From the NCBI GenBank assembly GCA_963750995.1, contig CAVVST010000004.1, positions 434,001 to 498,000 of the forward strand: a stretch of DNA of 64,000 bases. Reading direction: 5' to 3'. The notes under the pieces are model-generated. The model saw only the letters and a list, made by a program, of their open reading frames with translations, had not been told where the DNA came from and ran no database searches. This stretch comes from CAVVST01 sp963750995 (lineage in GTDB: Bacteria; Acidobacteriota; Vicinamibacteria; Vicinamibacterales; UBA2999). Every line of letters begins with the position of its first letter. Within the stretch, counting starts at the first letter, position 1. The position numbers and the translations under genes were made by a program. Below are positions 19,790 to 29,977 of this stretch, piece after piece.

Positions 19790-20777
19790 ATGCTGGAAGG
19801 CATCCCGCTTTTCCCCGAACAGGCATCCACCCTCGCCCCCGAGGTGGACAACCTGTATTTCTTCGTGACGGCGGTCACGGCGTTCTTCGCGCTGATCGTC
19901 GTGTTCTTCGTGATCGTCTTTGCGAGTGAAGTACCGGGATCGCACCGGGGAAAAGGTCGGGGCGCCGAATACGGGTTCCATCCTGCTCGAACTCGGATGG
20001 ACCATCGTGCCGTTCATCGTCTCGATGGCGATCTTCGCGTGGGCGACCATCGTGTTCTTCCACCTGGTGCGTGCCCCTGACCAGACGCTGGAGATCTATT
20101 CGACCGGCAAGCGCTGGATGTGGCGTTTTCAGCACATCGACGGCCAGAGCGAGATCAACGAGTTGCACGTCCCGCTCGGCCGCCCGGTCAAGGTGACGTT
20201 CACCTCCGAGGACGTGCTGCACTCGCTGTTCATCCCGGCGTTCCGGGTGAAGGCCGACGCGATTCCGGGCCGCTACAGCTCGATCTGGTTCACGCCGACC
20301 AGAAAAGGCGAATACCACCTGTTCTGCGCGGAGTACTGCGGCACCAAACATTCCGGAATGATCGGCCGCGTGTTCGTGATGGAGCCGACCGAGTACCAGG
20401 CGTGGCTGAGCGGCGGCGGCGGGCTCTCGATGACGGCGCGCGGGGAGCAGCTGTTCCAGCAGCTGGGGTGCGTCAGCTGTCACTTGACGGACGGCTCCGG
20501 CCGCGGCCCGTCGCTCGCAGGCAAATACGGGCAGCAGGAGCAGCTGGCGACCGGCGCTGCCGTCGTCGTGGACGACACCTACATCCGCGAGTCGATCCTG
20601 ACGCCGCAGATGAAACTGGTGGCCGGTTATGGACCGGTCATGCCGACGTTCCAGGGACACGTCAACGAGCAGGGATTGATGAGCCTGATCGAGTACATCA
20701 AGTCGCTTCCGTCGACGGGCGCAGCCTGCGGTGCGACCGGCAGGCGGCGCCGGCCCCAAGTGGCAAGGAGCCCATGA
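19790..20777 (+). CDS. coxB: caa3-type cytochrome c oxidase subunit II with fused cytochrome c domain, frameshifted near the N-terminus
   Basis: Two N-terminal membrane helices (FFVTAVTAFFALIVVFFVIVFA and LGWTIVPFIVSMAIFAWATIVFF) are separated by a one-base frameshift at about 19923-19927; correcting it gives VKYRDRTGEKVGAP. The cupredoxin domain holds the CuA ligands in LHSLFIPAF and CAEYCGTKHSGM. A C-terminal monoheme domain (CVSCH) makes this a caa3-type subunit. The extreme C-terminus after IEYIKSLP is atypical (Arg-rich) and may hide another shift. It overlaps coxA by four bases. Confidence 0.88.
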
Positions 20778-22387
20778 CCACGACAGTCCTCCCGCGTGTG
20801 AATTATCTGAACGTCAGGCATGGCGTGGCCTCGTGGCTGCTGACGAAGGACCACAAGCGCATCGGCATCATGTACCTGGTGGTCGTCACGATCGCGTTCT
20901 TTCTTGGCGGTATCTTCGCCACGGGCGTCCGCATCGAGCTGACGACGCCGCAGGGCGACTTCGTGTCGGCGGACACCTATAACCGGTTGTTCACCATGCA
21001 CGGCGTGTTCATGGTGTTCTTCGTGCTGGTGCCGGTGGTTCCCGCGATGCTGGGGAATTTTGCGCTGCCGCTGATGATCGGCGCGAAGGACGTGGCGTTC
21101 CCGAAGATCAACCTCCTGAGCTGGTACGTGTTCGTCATCGGATTCATCTTCACGATCGCCGCCATGGTGACAGGCGGTGTCGATACCGGCTGGACGTTCT
21201 ACACACCCTACAGCTCCAGCGCGTCGAACTCCAACGTGATGTTGACGGGCATCGGCGTCTTCATCGCCGGCTTCTCGTCGATCCTGACCGGCCTGAACTT
21301 CATGGTGACCATCCACCGGATGCGGGCACCCGGGCTCACGTGGTTCAGGCTTCCGCTCTTCGTGTGGGCGCTGTATGCGACCGCCATCGTCATGATTCTT
21401 GCCACGCCGATCATCGCGATCACCATCGGCATGATGGCGCTCGAGCGCGCGCTCGGGTTCGGCATCTTCGATCCGCGCCTCGGCGGCGACCCTGTGCTCT
21501 TCCAGCACCTGTTCTGGTTCTACTCGCACCCGGCGGTCTACATCATGATTCTTCCGCCCATGGGGGCGATCAGCGAGGTGATCGCGTGCTTCTCGCGCAA
21601 GAACGTGTTCGGGTACTCGTTCGTCGCGTTCTCGAGCCTGGCGATCGCCGTGTTCGGCTTTCTGGTGTGGGCGCATCACCTGTTCGTCTCCGGGATCTCC
21701 CCGTACTCGGCGATGGTGTTCTCGTTCCTGTCGTTCGCCGTTGCGATCCCGTCGGCGGTGAAGGTGTTCAACTGGACGTTTACGCTGTACCAGGGGGCGA
21801 TCTGGTGGCGGGCGCCGATGATGTGGGTGTTCGGCTTCATCGGCCTTTTCCTGGTCGGCGGGCTGACCGGGCTCTTCCTGGCCTCGCTGGGGCTTGACGT
21901 TCACCTGCACGACACCTATTTCGTCGTCGCCCACTTCCACTACATCATGGTCGGCGGCGCGGTCATGGGCTTCTTTGCCGGCCTCCATTACTGGTGGCCC
22001 AAGATGACCGGCCGGATGTTCTCGAACTCCGCGGCCACGCTCGCCGCGCTACTCGTGTTCGTCGGGTTCAACCTGACGTTCTTCCCGCAGTTCATCCTCG
22101 GCTACCTCGGGATGCCGCGCCGCTACCACGCGTACTCGGACGAGTTCCAGGTCCTCAACGTCCTGTCGTCCGCCGGCGCGTCGATTCTTGGGGTCGGCTA
22201 CATCCTGATCGCCTGTTACCTTCTGTTTTCGCTGTTCAAGGGACAAAAGGCTGGGGCGAACCCGTGGCTTGCCACCGGCCTCGAGTGGAAGACCGAATCG
22301 CCGCCGATACCCGAGAACTTCATCGAGACGCCGGTCGTGAACGAGGGCGCGTACAGGTACTCGGAGCGGGAGATCAAAGTTGCCTAA
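20774..22387 (+). CDS. coxA: Cytochrome c oxidase subunit I (A2-type), first copy
   Basis: Catalytic heme-copper subunit of the caa3 oxidase, 537 residues and about 12 helices. The CuB/Tyr region is WFYSHPAVY (about residues 248-256), and AHHLF supplies two more CuB histidines; HDTYFVVAHFHYIM carries the heme ligands. The YSHPxVY motif in place of GHPEVY marks the A2 subclass, which uses Tyr-Ser instead of the D-channel glutamate. Intact, unlike its neighbours coxB and coxC. Confidence 0.95.
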   Translation: MTTTVLPRVNYLNVRHGVASWLLTKDHKRIGIMYLVVVTIAFFLGGIFATGVRIELTTPQGDFVSADTYNRLFTMHGVFMVFFVLVPVVPAMLGNFALPLMIGAKDVAFPKINLLSWYVFVIGFIFTIAAMVTGGVDTGWTFYTPYSSSASNSNVMLTGIGVFIAGFSSILTGLNFMVTIHRMRAPGLTWFRLPLFVWALYATAIVMILATPIIAITIGMMALERALGFGIFDPRLGGDPVLFQHLFWFYSHPAVYIMILPPMGAISEVIACFSRKNVFGYSFVAFSSLAIAVFGFLVWAHHLFVSGISPYSAMVFSFLSFAVAIPSAVKVFNWTFTLYQGAIWWRAPMMWVFGFIGLFLVGGLTGLFLASLGLDVHLHDTYFVVAHFHYIMVGGAVMGFFAGLHYWWPKMTGRMFSNSAATLAALLVFVGFNLTFFPQFILGYLGMPRRYHAYSDEFQVLNVLSSAGASILGVGYILIACYLLFSLFKGQKAGANPWLATGLEWKTESPPIPENFIETPVVNEGAYRYSEREIKVA

Positions 22388-23072
22388 CGGGGTCGCCGCG
22401 CACGCCGAACCGCATGGCCACGCACATCATCCGGCGCTGCAGCATCACTTCCAGACGATGCAGCAGCAGCAGGAAGCCGCCACGCTGGGCATGTGGATCT
22501 TCCTGGTGACCGAAGTGATGTTCTTCGGCGGCCTGCTGATGGCGTACCTGGTCTATCGTGTGTGGTATCCGGCAGCGTGGGCCGAAGGCAGCCTCGAACT
22601 CGACATCGGCTCGGCGCCTTCAATACCGTCGTGCTGATCGGCAGCAGTCTGACGATGGCGTTTGCCGTCCGCGCGGCTCAGACCGGGGCGCAGAAAGCGA
22701 CTGTCCGCTGGCTGCTGATCACGATGGCGCTGGGCCTGACGTTCCTGGTGGTCAAGTTCTTCGAATACCGGGAGAAATGGCACCTGAATCACATTCCCGG
22801 TCCCAACTTCCAGTTCGAGGGACCGCACGCGGCACAGGTGGAGATCTTCCTGTCGCTCTACTTCGGCCTAACGGGCCTGCACGCCCTCCACATGGTGATC
22901 GGCGCGTCGCTGCTCGCCGTGATCACCTGGATGGCGCATCGCCGCCGGTTCTCGCCTGAGTGGTACACGCCGGTGGAGCTGTCGGGGCTCGTACTGGCAC
23001 TTCGTCGACATCGTCTGGATTTTCCTGTTTCCGCTCCTGTACCTGGTGGACAGGGCGCACCATCTGGTCTAG
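22380..23072 (+). CDS. coxC: Cytochrome c oxidase subunit III, first copy, two frameshifts
   Basis: A TTG start at 22380 overlapping coxA is the most upstream possibility. The sequence has typical COX3 segments: LGMWIFLVTEVMFFGGLL, FNTVVLIGSSLTMAFAVR, FLVVKFFEYREKW, and FGLTGLHALHMVIGA, ending YWHFVDIVWIFLFPLLYLVD. These lie in three frames joined by one-base shifts at about 22610-22620 and 22984-22992. The stop is TAG at 23070-23072. All helices are recoverable, so the gene was functional very recently or the breaks are errors. Confidence 0.85.
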
Positions 23073-23075
23073 CCG

Positions 23076-23480
23076 ATGTCGGGTCACATCTCGCCGAAGA
23101 CGACGTATTACGCGATTTTCGGGGCGCTGATGGTGCTCACCGCCGTCACCGTCTCGGTCGCGTTCATCAACCTCGGCCCGTTGAATTTCCCGGTGGCGCT
23201 GGGCATCGCCATTCTCAAGGCGACGCTCGTCATCCTGTTCTTCATGCACGTGAAGTACAGCAGCCCGATGACCAAGCTGATTTGCGGTTCCGCCTTCTTC
23301 TTCCTGCTGGTCCTCTTTGGTCTGACGCTGTCCGACTACCTGTCGCGCGGGTGGTTCGTGGCGCCGGGTGGCACGGCGGCCGCAGGCACGCGGGTCACGA
23401 TCGGACCACCGGCGCCGGTGACGGAACCGGCCAAGCCGCCCGAGCCCGGCACGGAACAGCAGCCGACCCCGGAGCGCTGA
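23076..23480 (+). CDS. coxD: Cytochrome c oxidase subunit IV (caa3 type, CoxD)
   Basis: 134 residues with three membrane helices: YAIFGALMVLTAVTVSVAFI, FPVALGIAILKATLVILFFMHVKY and LICGSAFFFLLVLFGLTLSDY. The LVILFFMHVKYSSPMTKL segment is characteristic of prokaryotic COX4. A Pro-rich hydrophilic tail follows. Last gene of the first respiratory operon; 260 non-coding bases follow. Confidence 0.88.
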   Translation: MSGHISPKTTYYAIFGALMVLTAVTVSVAFINLGPLNFPVALGIAILKATLVILFFMHVKYSSPMTKLICGSAFFFLLVLFGLTLSDYLSRGWFVAPGGTAAAGTRVTIGPPAPVTEPAKPPEPGTEQQPTPER

Positions 23481-23581
23481 GTCTGCGCCGAGTCATCTCG
23501 ATCCATCCCGACACCGCGTCGCTCGCCCGATCGTCCACCTGCAAATAAATTTCAGTCTCGCTCGTGAGAGGCGCTGTGCGC

Positions 23582-23611
23582 TTGACCCTCGTCCCAGTTC
23601 GTAGATAGAAT
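23582..23611 (+). promoter_or_regulatory. Candidate sigma-70 promoter of the second ACIII block
   Basis: TTGACC at 23582-23587 and TAGAAT at 23606-23611 with an 18-base spacer match the sigma-70 consensus well and lie about 130 bases before actA2. The rest of the 260-base gap (23481-23740) holds no recognised gene. Confidence 0.5.
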
Positions 23612-23740
23612 CCCCGCGTCCATCGACGGCATTGCGGTCCTTCCTTCCGATCGAATTCTTGGGGCGCGCGGATGCGGCATTACAGTTCAGCGGACTGGCA
23701 ACCGGGGCAACTGTCCTCCAGCGCCCCGGAGTCGTAGCCA

Positions 23741-24388
23741 TTGGCCCAAATTTTCCCCCCCTGGTGGAACAAACTCCCGATCGCGGCCGCCATGGCAGGC
23801 GTTTTCGTTCCGACGCTCGCGATCGCGGGCGTCTGGTATTTCTTTTCCCCCTGGTACACAGACGTCGGCTACAGTCCCGTTCAGCCCGTCCCGTACAGCC
23901 ACAGGCTCCACGTCGGCGAGCTTGGTCTCGATTGCCGCTACTGTCACGCCTCGGTCGAGACGTCCGCCGTCGCGAACATTCCGCCCACGCGGACCTGCAT
24001 GAACTGCCATACGACTGTGTTGAAGGACAGCGAGGTGCTCGCACCGATTCGAGACAGTGCCCAGAGCGGGCGGCCGATGCGCTGGATTCGCGTCCACAAC
24101 CTTCCCGAGTACGCGTATTTCCATCACAGCGCCCACGTAACGGCGGGAATCGGCTGCGTCACCTGCCACGGCCGCATCGACGAGATGGAAACGGTCACCC
24201 AGATGGCGCCCCTCAGCATGAGCTGGTGCCTCGACTGCCACCGCAACCCCGCTCCCAACAGACGCCCGGTCTCTGAGGTTACCAACATGAGGTGGACGCC
24301 TCCCCGGGACGTTCAGGTGCGAGCAGCCCTGCTAAAAGGCGAGCGACCGGTCAATCCGCCGATTGACTGTTCGGGGTGTCACCGGTGA
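23741..24388 (+). CDS. actA: ACIII pentaheme cytochrome c subunit ActA (second copy)
   Basis: 215 residues with an N-terminal anchor (IAAAMAGVFVPTLAIAGVWYFF) and five heme sites: CRYCH, CMNCH, CVTCH, CLDCH and CSGCH, in the same order as the first copy. A TTG at 23741 is the apparent start (MAQIFPPWWNKLPIA). It overlaps actB2 by four bases (GTGA). The copies are clearly divergent, so this is not a recent tandem duplication. Confidence 0.9.
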   Translation: MAQIFPPWWNKLPIAAAMAGVFVPTLAIAGVWYFFSPWYTDVGYSPVQPVPYSHRLHVGELGLDCRYCHASVETSAVANIPPTRTCMNCHTTVLKDSEVLAPIRDSAQSGRPMRWIRVHNLPEYAYFHHSAHVTAGIGCVTCHGRIDEMETVTQMAPLSMSWCLDCHRNPAPNRRPVSEVTNMRWTPPRDVQVRAALLKGERPVNPPIDCSGCHR

Positions 24389-27300
24389 GTCGGAGCTACT
24401 GGCGAAGTCTCGCGGAGATCGAGGACCGCCCCGAATTCCGCGCCGCGCTCGAGCGTGAGTTCCCGGAAGGCGCCTCGGAGCTTCCCGAGGGGGTCACCCG
24501 CCGCGAGATGATGATGCTCCTGGGCGCCTCGCTGTCGCTCGCGGGACTCGCGGGATGCCGGCGCCCGGTCGAAGAGATTGTCCCCTATGTCAACGCCCCC
24601 GAGGAGGTCGTCCCTGGCATCCCCCGCTATTACACGACGACGATGCCGTTCCGGCGGAGCGCCTACGGCCTGATCGTCGAGAGCCACGAAGGGCGACCGA
24701 CGAAGATTGAAGGAAACCCGTCGCATCCCTCAACCGTCGGAGGTTCGAGCTCGCTCGTCCAGGCGTCCGTGCTCGGCCTCTACGATCCCGACCGCTCGCA
24801 GTCGGTCACGCTGAAGGGTGCGCGGAAGCCGTGGAGCGATTTCGTCACTGCCTGGGGCCAGCTGTCCGAGGCCCATAGCGCGGATGGCGGCGCCGGTCTT
24901 GCGGTCCTGTCCGAGTCCTTCTCCTCTCCCACCCTGGCGCGCCTGGCCTCCGAGCTCCGCGCCCGCTACCCTCGGCTGCAGTGGGCGACCTACGACGCGG
25001 TCAGCGACGAAAGCCGACTCGCGGGTTTGCGGCAAGCCACAGGGCGCGACCTCGACCTCATGCTCCGGCTCGATCGAGCCGCGGTGATTCTCGCCCTCGA
25101 CGCCGACCCGCTGCTCACCGACCCGGAAATGATCCGTCACGCGCGAGGCTTCGCGGACGGACGGCGGGCGGGAGCCTCCGGCGGTGCGATGAACCGACTG
25201 TATGTGGTTGAAGGGGTCTTCTCGCTGACGGGTGCCATGGCGGATCATCGGCTCCGTCTCGAGAGCCGGCAGATCGCCCCCTTCCTCGCGGCCCTCGCTG
25301 CACGCCTCGCTCCGGCCGGAGCGGGAGCCCGACGGGAGCCGGGGTCGCGGGTGTCGACCCGCGCTGGATCGACGCCCTGGCCAAGGACCTTCTGGCGAAC
25401 CGCGGCAAGGGGTTGATCGTGGCCGGGGAACGCCAGCCCCCGGCCGTGCACGCCGCCGTCTGTGCGCTGAACACGTCTCTCGGCAACACCGGCACGACGG
25501 TCAGCATATTACGAAACGAGGGACGCGGCGCTTCCGAGCGTGAGCTCGCTGGCTTCCCTCGTCTCCGCGATGACGGCGGGCGCGGTCCAGACGCTCGTCG
25601 TCCTCGGCGGCAATCCTGTGTTCGATGCCCCGGCCGATCTCGACTTCGCCGCGGCCATGGCGAAGGTCCCTCACTCGATCGCGCTCGGGCACTCGGTGGA
25701 CGAAACATCCTCCAAGACCGAGTGGCATATCCCCCGCGCTCACTATCTCGAATCGTGGGGAGACGCCCGCGCGGTTGGAGGCACACTCAGCGTCGTCCAA
25801 CCGCTGATCCTTCCCCTGTACGGCGGACGAACCGCCGCTGAAGTGCTGGGGCTGATGGTCGGAGGCAAGGAGCGTCCCGGCTACGACATCGTGCGGGAGA
25901 CCTGGAGACCCATCCTGGGCGAAGGCGAGTTCGACAGGAAATGGAACCGCGTTCTGCACGACGGATTGCTTGCCGGCAGCGAGCTTCCAGAGGTCGTCCC
26001 CGCTCTCACCGCGCAGCCTCTGGCGGAGCTTGCGCGCTCGATCGGCGGCGGCGCGGGCGCAGCCGGTTCCGGAGGATCTGGCGGTGGCCTGGAGGTCGTG
26101 TTCCTCCCCTCCCCGGCACTTCACGATGGCCGCTTCGCAAACGACGGGTGGCTGCAGGAGCTTCCGGATCCGCTCACCAAACTCACCTGGGACAACCCCG
26201 CGCTCGTCAGCCCGACGACCGCCGAAATGCTCGGTCTTGTGAGCGAGGACGTGATCCGTCTCGACTACGCGGGCCGCTCGCTCGAGCTTCCCGCCAGCAT
26301 CCTTCCCGGCATGGCGGACGGGGTGGTTGCCTTGACGCTCGGCTATGGCCGTACGCACGCCGGCCGGATCGGCTCGGGGGTCGGGTTCAATGCGTTCTCG
26401 GTCCGAAGTTCCAAAGCACCCGGCTTCGACAGCGGGGTCAGCCTCACCAGGCTCGCGCGCACCTACCCGCTCTCGGCGACCCAGAACCACGGCAGCATGG
26501 AGGGGCGCCCGATCGTCCGCGAGTCGACACTGACCGAGCTCCGATCGAGAACGGCCGCCGGGGCGGAGCCCGCCGAGAGCCCGCAAGGGGAGGGAGCTCC
26601 AGCGGCTGTCCATCCCGCAGGAGAAGTCGGCGCGCTCGGCGTCTTCGCGGAGGAAACGGAACACTTCTCACTCTGGAAGGAGCATGCCTACGATCAGGGC
26701 CCCCAGTGGGGGATGACGATCGACTTGAACTCCTGCATCGGCTGCAACGCGTGCATGACAGCGTGCCAGAGCGAGAACAACATCCCCGTTGTCGGCAAGA
26801 TCCAGGTGAGCAAAGGGCGCGAGATGCACTGGGTGCGGGTGGACCGGTACTTCTCCGGCGAGCCGTCTGGCAGCCCGGAGGTCGTCTTCCAGCCAGTCCC
26901 CTGCATGCAGTGCGAGGACGCTCCCTGCGAACAGGTCTGCCCCGTGGCCGCGACGGTTCACGACCAGGAGGGCCTCAATGTGATGGTCTACAACCGGTGC
27001 ATCGGGACCCGCTATTGCTCCAACAACTGTCCCTACAAGGTTCGCCGGTTCAATTTCTTCAACTACACCAAGGACACGCCCGACATCCTCAAGCTTGCGA
27101 TGAACCCGGACGTCACGGTTCGCGCCAGGGGCGTCATGGAGAAGTGCACGTACTGCACGCAACGGATCAATCGGGTGAAGATCGATGCGAAGCTTGCGGG
27201 GCGTGAGCTTCGTGACGGCGACGTCAAAACGGCCTGCCAGCAGGCCTGCCCGGCTTCCGCGATCGAGTTCGGAAATCTTCGGGACCAGTCGAGCCGGGTG

Positions 27301-27420
27301 GTGAAGGCGAAGGCCGATCCGCGCAACTACTCGCTCCTCGACGAGCTGAACACCAAGCCCCGGACGACGTATCTGGCCAAGGTGCGCAACCCGAATCCGG
27401 ACCTCGAGGGCGTTGCATGA
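24385..27420 (+). CDS. actB: ACIII iron-sulfur/molybdopterin-oxidoreductase-like subunit ActB (second copy), two frameshifts
   Basis: About 1010 residues when read across two one-base shifts at about 25320-25340 and 25503-25507 (the corrected joins give GVAGVDPRWIDALAKDLL and SYYETRDAALPSVSSL). Tat-like TRREMMMLLGASLSLAGLAGC leads into the molybdopterin-like domain. The ferredoxin domain has CIGCNACMTAC, CMQCEDAPCEQVCP, CIGTRYCSNNCP, and CTYC...CQQACP. GTG at 24385 or 24376 could be the start; 24385 gives the usual four-base overlap with actA2. It lacks the long Pro-rich linker of the first copy. Confidence 0.88.
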
Positions 27421-28037
27421 TCGCCCACTCATGGCGCGTGCTGACCGCGCTCGTGCTCACTTCTCTTGCCGTCAGCGGCTGCGCGCGCGGCTGCACGTCG
27501 AGCCGTCCTCCCATCCACCTCAACCCGAGCATGGACGACCAGCCGAAGGCCCGGCCCCAGACGGCCAGCAATTTCTTCTACAACGGTGCGTCGATGCGCG
27601 AGCCCGTTCCGGGAACGGTCCCGATTGGTGGGCTCCAGGAGGACGGGGCCTTCTTCACCGGAAAGGAAGCCGGCGGGCAGTTCGTCGCGACGATCCCGGG
27701 GACCGTGGACGAGGCGGTTCTCGAGCGCGGTCGCCAGAGGTATGCGATCTATTGCCAGCCTTGCCATGACGCTCGGGGGGACGGCCGGGGGATTCTGTAT
27801 CAGCGAGGCAACGTCCCTACCGCGACCTTCCACCAGGAAAAGATCCTGAACTACCCGGACGGGCAGATCTTCGACGTCATCACGAACGGGGTCGGGTTGA
27901 TGCCCAGCTATCGCTGGCCGATCCCTCCCGCGGACAGGTGGGCGATCATCGCCCACGTGCGAGAGCTTCAGCGCGAGCAGGCGGCACGCGCCGCAGAAGC
28001 GCCTGCGCCCGCGCCCGCGCCCGCGAGTACCCCCTGA
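27417..28037 (+). CDS. actE: ACIII-type monoheme cytochrome c lipoprotein ActE (second copy)
   Basis: 206 residues. The signal LTALVLTSLAVSGC ends in a lipobox cysteine. One heme site, CQPCH, and a likely Met ligand in NGVGLMPSY, the same layout as ActE1. A Pro/Ala-rich tail ends the protein. It overlaps actB2 by four bases. In the first operon actC and actD come between actB and actE; here they are absent and lie on the opposite strand at 44-47.5 kb. Confidence 0.87.
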   Translation: MIAHSWRVLTALVLTSLAVSGCARGCTSSRPPIHLNPSMDDQPKARPQTASNFFYNGASMREPVPGTVPIGGLQEDGAFFTGKEAGGQFVATIPGTVDEAVLERGRQRYAIYCQPCHDARGDGRGILYQRGNVPTATFHQEKILNYPDGQIFDVITNGVGLMPSYRWPIPPADRWAIIAHVRELQREQAARAAEAPAPAPAPASTP

Positions 28038-28050
28038 AGGAGACGAGGGG

Positions 28051-28227
28051 ATGAACGGCGTGATGAACCGCAAACTGCTGTTCGTGCTCGGTCCCGTCAC
28101 CGGTGTGGTGATGTTCGTCGCGGTCGTGATGATCGCCACGTTCCTGACGAACCGCGAGGTACAGGGAGCCTTACCGAGCCCCTGCGGCGACTGTGGACGC
28201 AACGCCGCGGGCCGCAGGCGTGGTTGA
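28051..28227 (+). CDS. 58-residue single-helix membrane peptide upstream of the CydA-like gene
   Basis: Follows an AAGGAGACGAGGGG ribosome-binding region. It reads MNGVMNRKLLFVLGPVTGVV, then MFVAVVMIATFLTNREVQG: one membrane helix, then a short Cys-containing end (SPCGDCGR). It overlaps the GTG start of the next gene by 35 bases. Either a real small subunit, or the true N-terminal helix of the CydA-like protein separated by a frameshift. Confidence 0.55.
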   Translation: MNGVMNRKLLFVLGPVTGVVMFVAVVMIATFLTNREVQGALPSPCGDCGRNAAGRRRG

Positions 28228-29977
28228 CGAGAGGGCTGACGCGGAAGCGAAGGCCAAGGCGACGATCTACCAGGAGGCCGAGTACCGGACCTTTCCCGTC
28301 GTTGGGAGCCGCGTGGCCATATGGGCGGTCGCCCAGCTCCACTTGCTGTTCGCGGCCTTCGTCCTTGCCGTGCCGCTCTTCGCATTCATCATCGAGGTCA
28401 TCGGCTACAAGACCGGAGATCTGCGGTACGACCGGCTCGCGCACGAGTTCACGAGGCTCCTCTCGGTCTCCTTCTCGCTCACCGCGACCTTTGGCGCGTT
28501 CCTGACCTTCATGCTCATCGCGCTGTATCCGAAGTTCACGAACTACCTGATGAGCGTGTTCTCTCCCACGTTTCTCCCGTACGTGCTGCTCTTCTTCGCC
28601 GAGGCCTTCTTCCTCTACACCTACTATTACGGCTGGGGGAAGTTCCATCCCCGGGTTCATCTAGCCCTGGGGCTCTGCCTCAACCTCGTGGGCACGGCGA
28701 TCATGTTCATCGCCAATGCCTGGCTCACGTTCATGATGTCGCCGAATGGAGTCTCGGATACGGGGGCGGTGATATCCGTCTGGGACGCGGTCTACAACTT
28801 CACCTGGATGCCGATCAACGTCCATCGCGTCATCGCGAACGTCGCCTTCGGCGGATCGGTCGCCGCCGCGTACGCGGCCTTCAAGTTCCTCCAGGCGGAA
28901 TCCGACGAGGAGCGGGCCCACTACGACTGGATGGGGTACATCGGCAACTTCATCGCGATCATCGCCTTCCTGCCGCTCCCGTTCGCCGGCTACTGGCTCG
29001 CGAGCGAGATCTACGCCTACTCGCAGACGCTCGGGCTCACGATGATGGGCGGTGCCTTTTCGTGGCTCTTCATCATCCAGGCCGTCCTGATCGGCAATCT
29101 CTTCCTGGCCGCCAACTACTATCTCTGGCTCGGGATGGGGCGGGTCGAGGGGGTGCAGCCGCTTCAGAAGTTCATCAAGTACCTGCTCATCGGGATCGCG
29201 CTCTGCTTCATGGTCTGGGCGACGCCGCGATCGATTATTGCCACCGTCTCCGAACTCCGGGCAATGGGCGGATCGGCGCACCCGGTGCTCGGTTTCCTGG
29301 GCGTCATGTCCGCCAAGAACACGGCCGTGAACATCCTGATTCTCACGACGTTCATGAGCTTTCTCCTCTACCGCCGGACCGGGAAGATCGCGGCGGTGGC
29401 GTGGGCGAAGGCGGGCCATGCGGTGCAGCTCGCCATCTTCGCGGGTGTCGCGTTCTTCGTCATCTTCCTCGGCATTTACGGATATTTCGTCGAGGCGAGC
29501 GTCAGGATCGGCCTCTCGGTGCCCCAGGTCAGCTCGGTGCTGTTCGCCATGGTCTCGATCACTGCGATTGACGTCTTCCTTTTCCGCGGAGCGAGGAGGA
29601 CCGGCGAGGTCCGCTGGGGCAAGATTCCGGCGATCTCTCAGTACGTGCTGATCTTCATCGCGGTCACCTTCACCTGGCTCATGGGGCTCATGGGCTACGT
29701 TCGGTCCGGGCTCCGCCAGCACTGGCATGTCTACGGCGTCATTCGGGACAACTCGGCCGACGCCTTCACGCCCACCCTTGGCTTCGCGACGTCTGTGGTC
29801 TCGGTGACTGTGCTGCTGTTCTTCCTTCTGATCGGCGTCGTGTTCTGGATCACGAGCCTGCACGAGCGGGCTGAGCATCGGGCCGCTGTACCGTCGCCGC
29901 AGAGAGTGCCGCATACAGGCGGACACATCGTTCTCGGGGGCGCGGTACGCGAGGGGCACACCAACAGGCTGTCATGA
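28193..29977 (+). CDS. Cytochrome-bd-like (CydA-related) integral membrane oxidase subunit
   Basis: 594 residues with about 13-14 predicted helices. The first helices (AQLHLLFAAFVLAVPL with His50) align with the CydA region carrying the heme ligand His19, and WMPINVHRVIANVAFGG (His211) aligns with the CydA His186 region. The quinol-loop signature GRQPW is absent. Cytochrome bd-like proteins of this kind, next to c-type cytochromes, are known from Nitrospira and have been proposed as terminal oxidases. The GTG start at 28193 is provisional. Three c-type cytochromes follow with overlapping ends, so electrons may come from cytochrome c rather than quinol (inference). Confidence 0.7.
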   Translation: MDATPRAAGVVDERADAEAKAKATIYQEAEYRTFPVVGSRVAIWAVAQLHLLFAAFVLAVPLFAFIIEVIGYKTGDLRYDRLAHEFTRLLSVSFSLTATFGAFLTFMLIALYPKFTNYLMSVFSPTFLPYVLLFFAEAFFLYTYYYGWGKFHPRVHLALGLCLNLVGTAIMFIANAWLTFMMSPNGVSDTGAVISVWDAVYNFTWMPINVHRVIANVAFGGSVAAAYAAFKFLQAESDEERAHYDWMGYIGNFIAIIAFLPLPFAGYWLASEIYAYSQTLGLTMMGGAFSWLFIIQAVLIGNLFLAANYYLWLGMGRVEGVQPLQKFIKYLLIGIALCFMVWATPRSIIATVSELRAMGGSAHPVLGFLGVMSAKNTAVNILILTTFMSFLLYRRTGKIAAVAWAKAGHAVQLAIFAGVAFFVIFLGIYGYFVEASVRIGLSVPQVSSVLFAMVSITAIDVFLFRGARRTGEVRWGKIPAISQYVLIFIAVTFTWLMGLMGYVRSGLRQHWHVYGVIRDNSADAFTPTLGFATSVVSVTVLLFFLLIGVVFWITSLHERAEHRAAVPSPQRVPHTGGHIVLGGAVREGHTNRLS

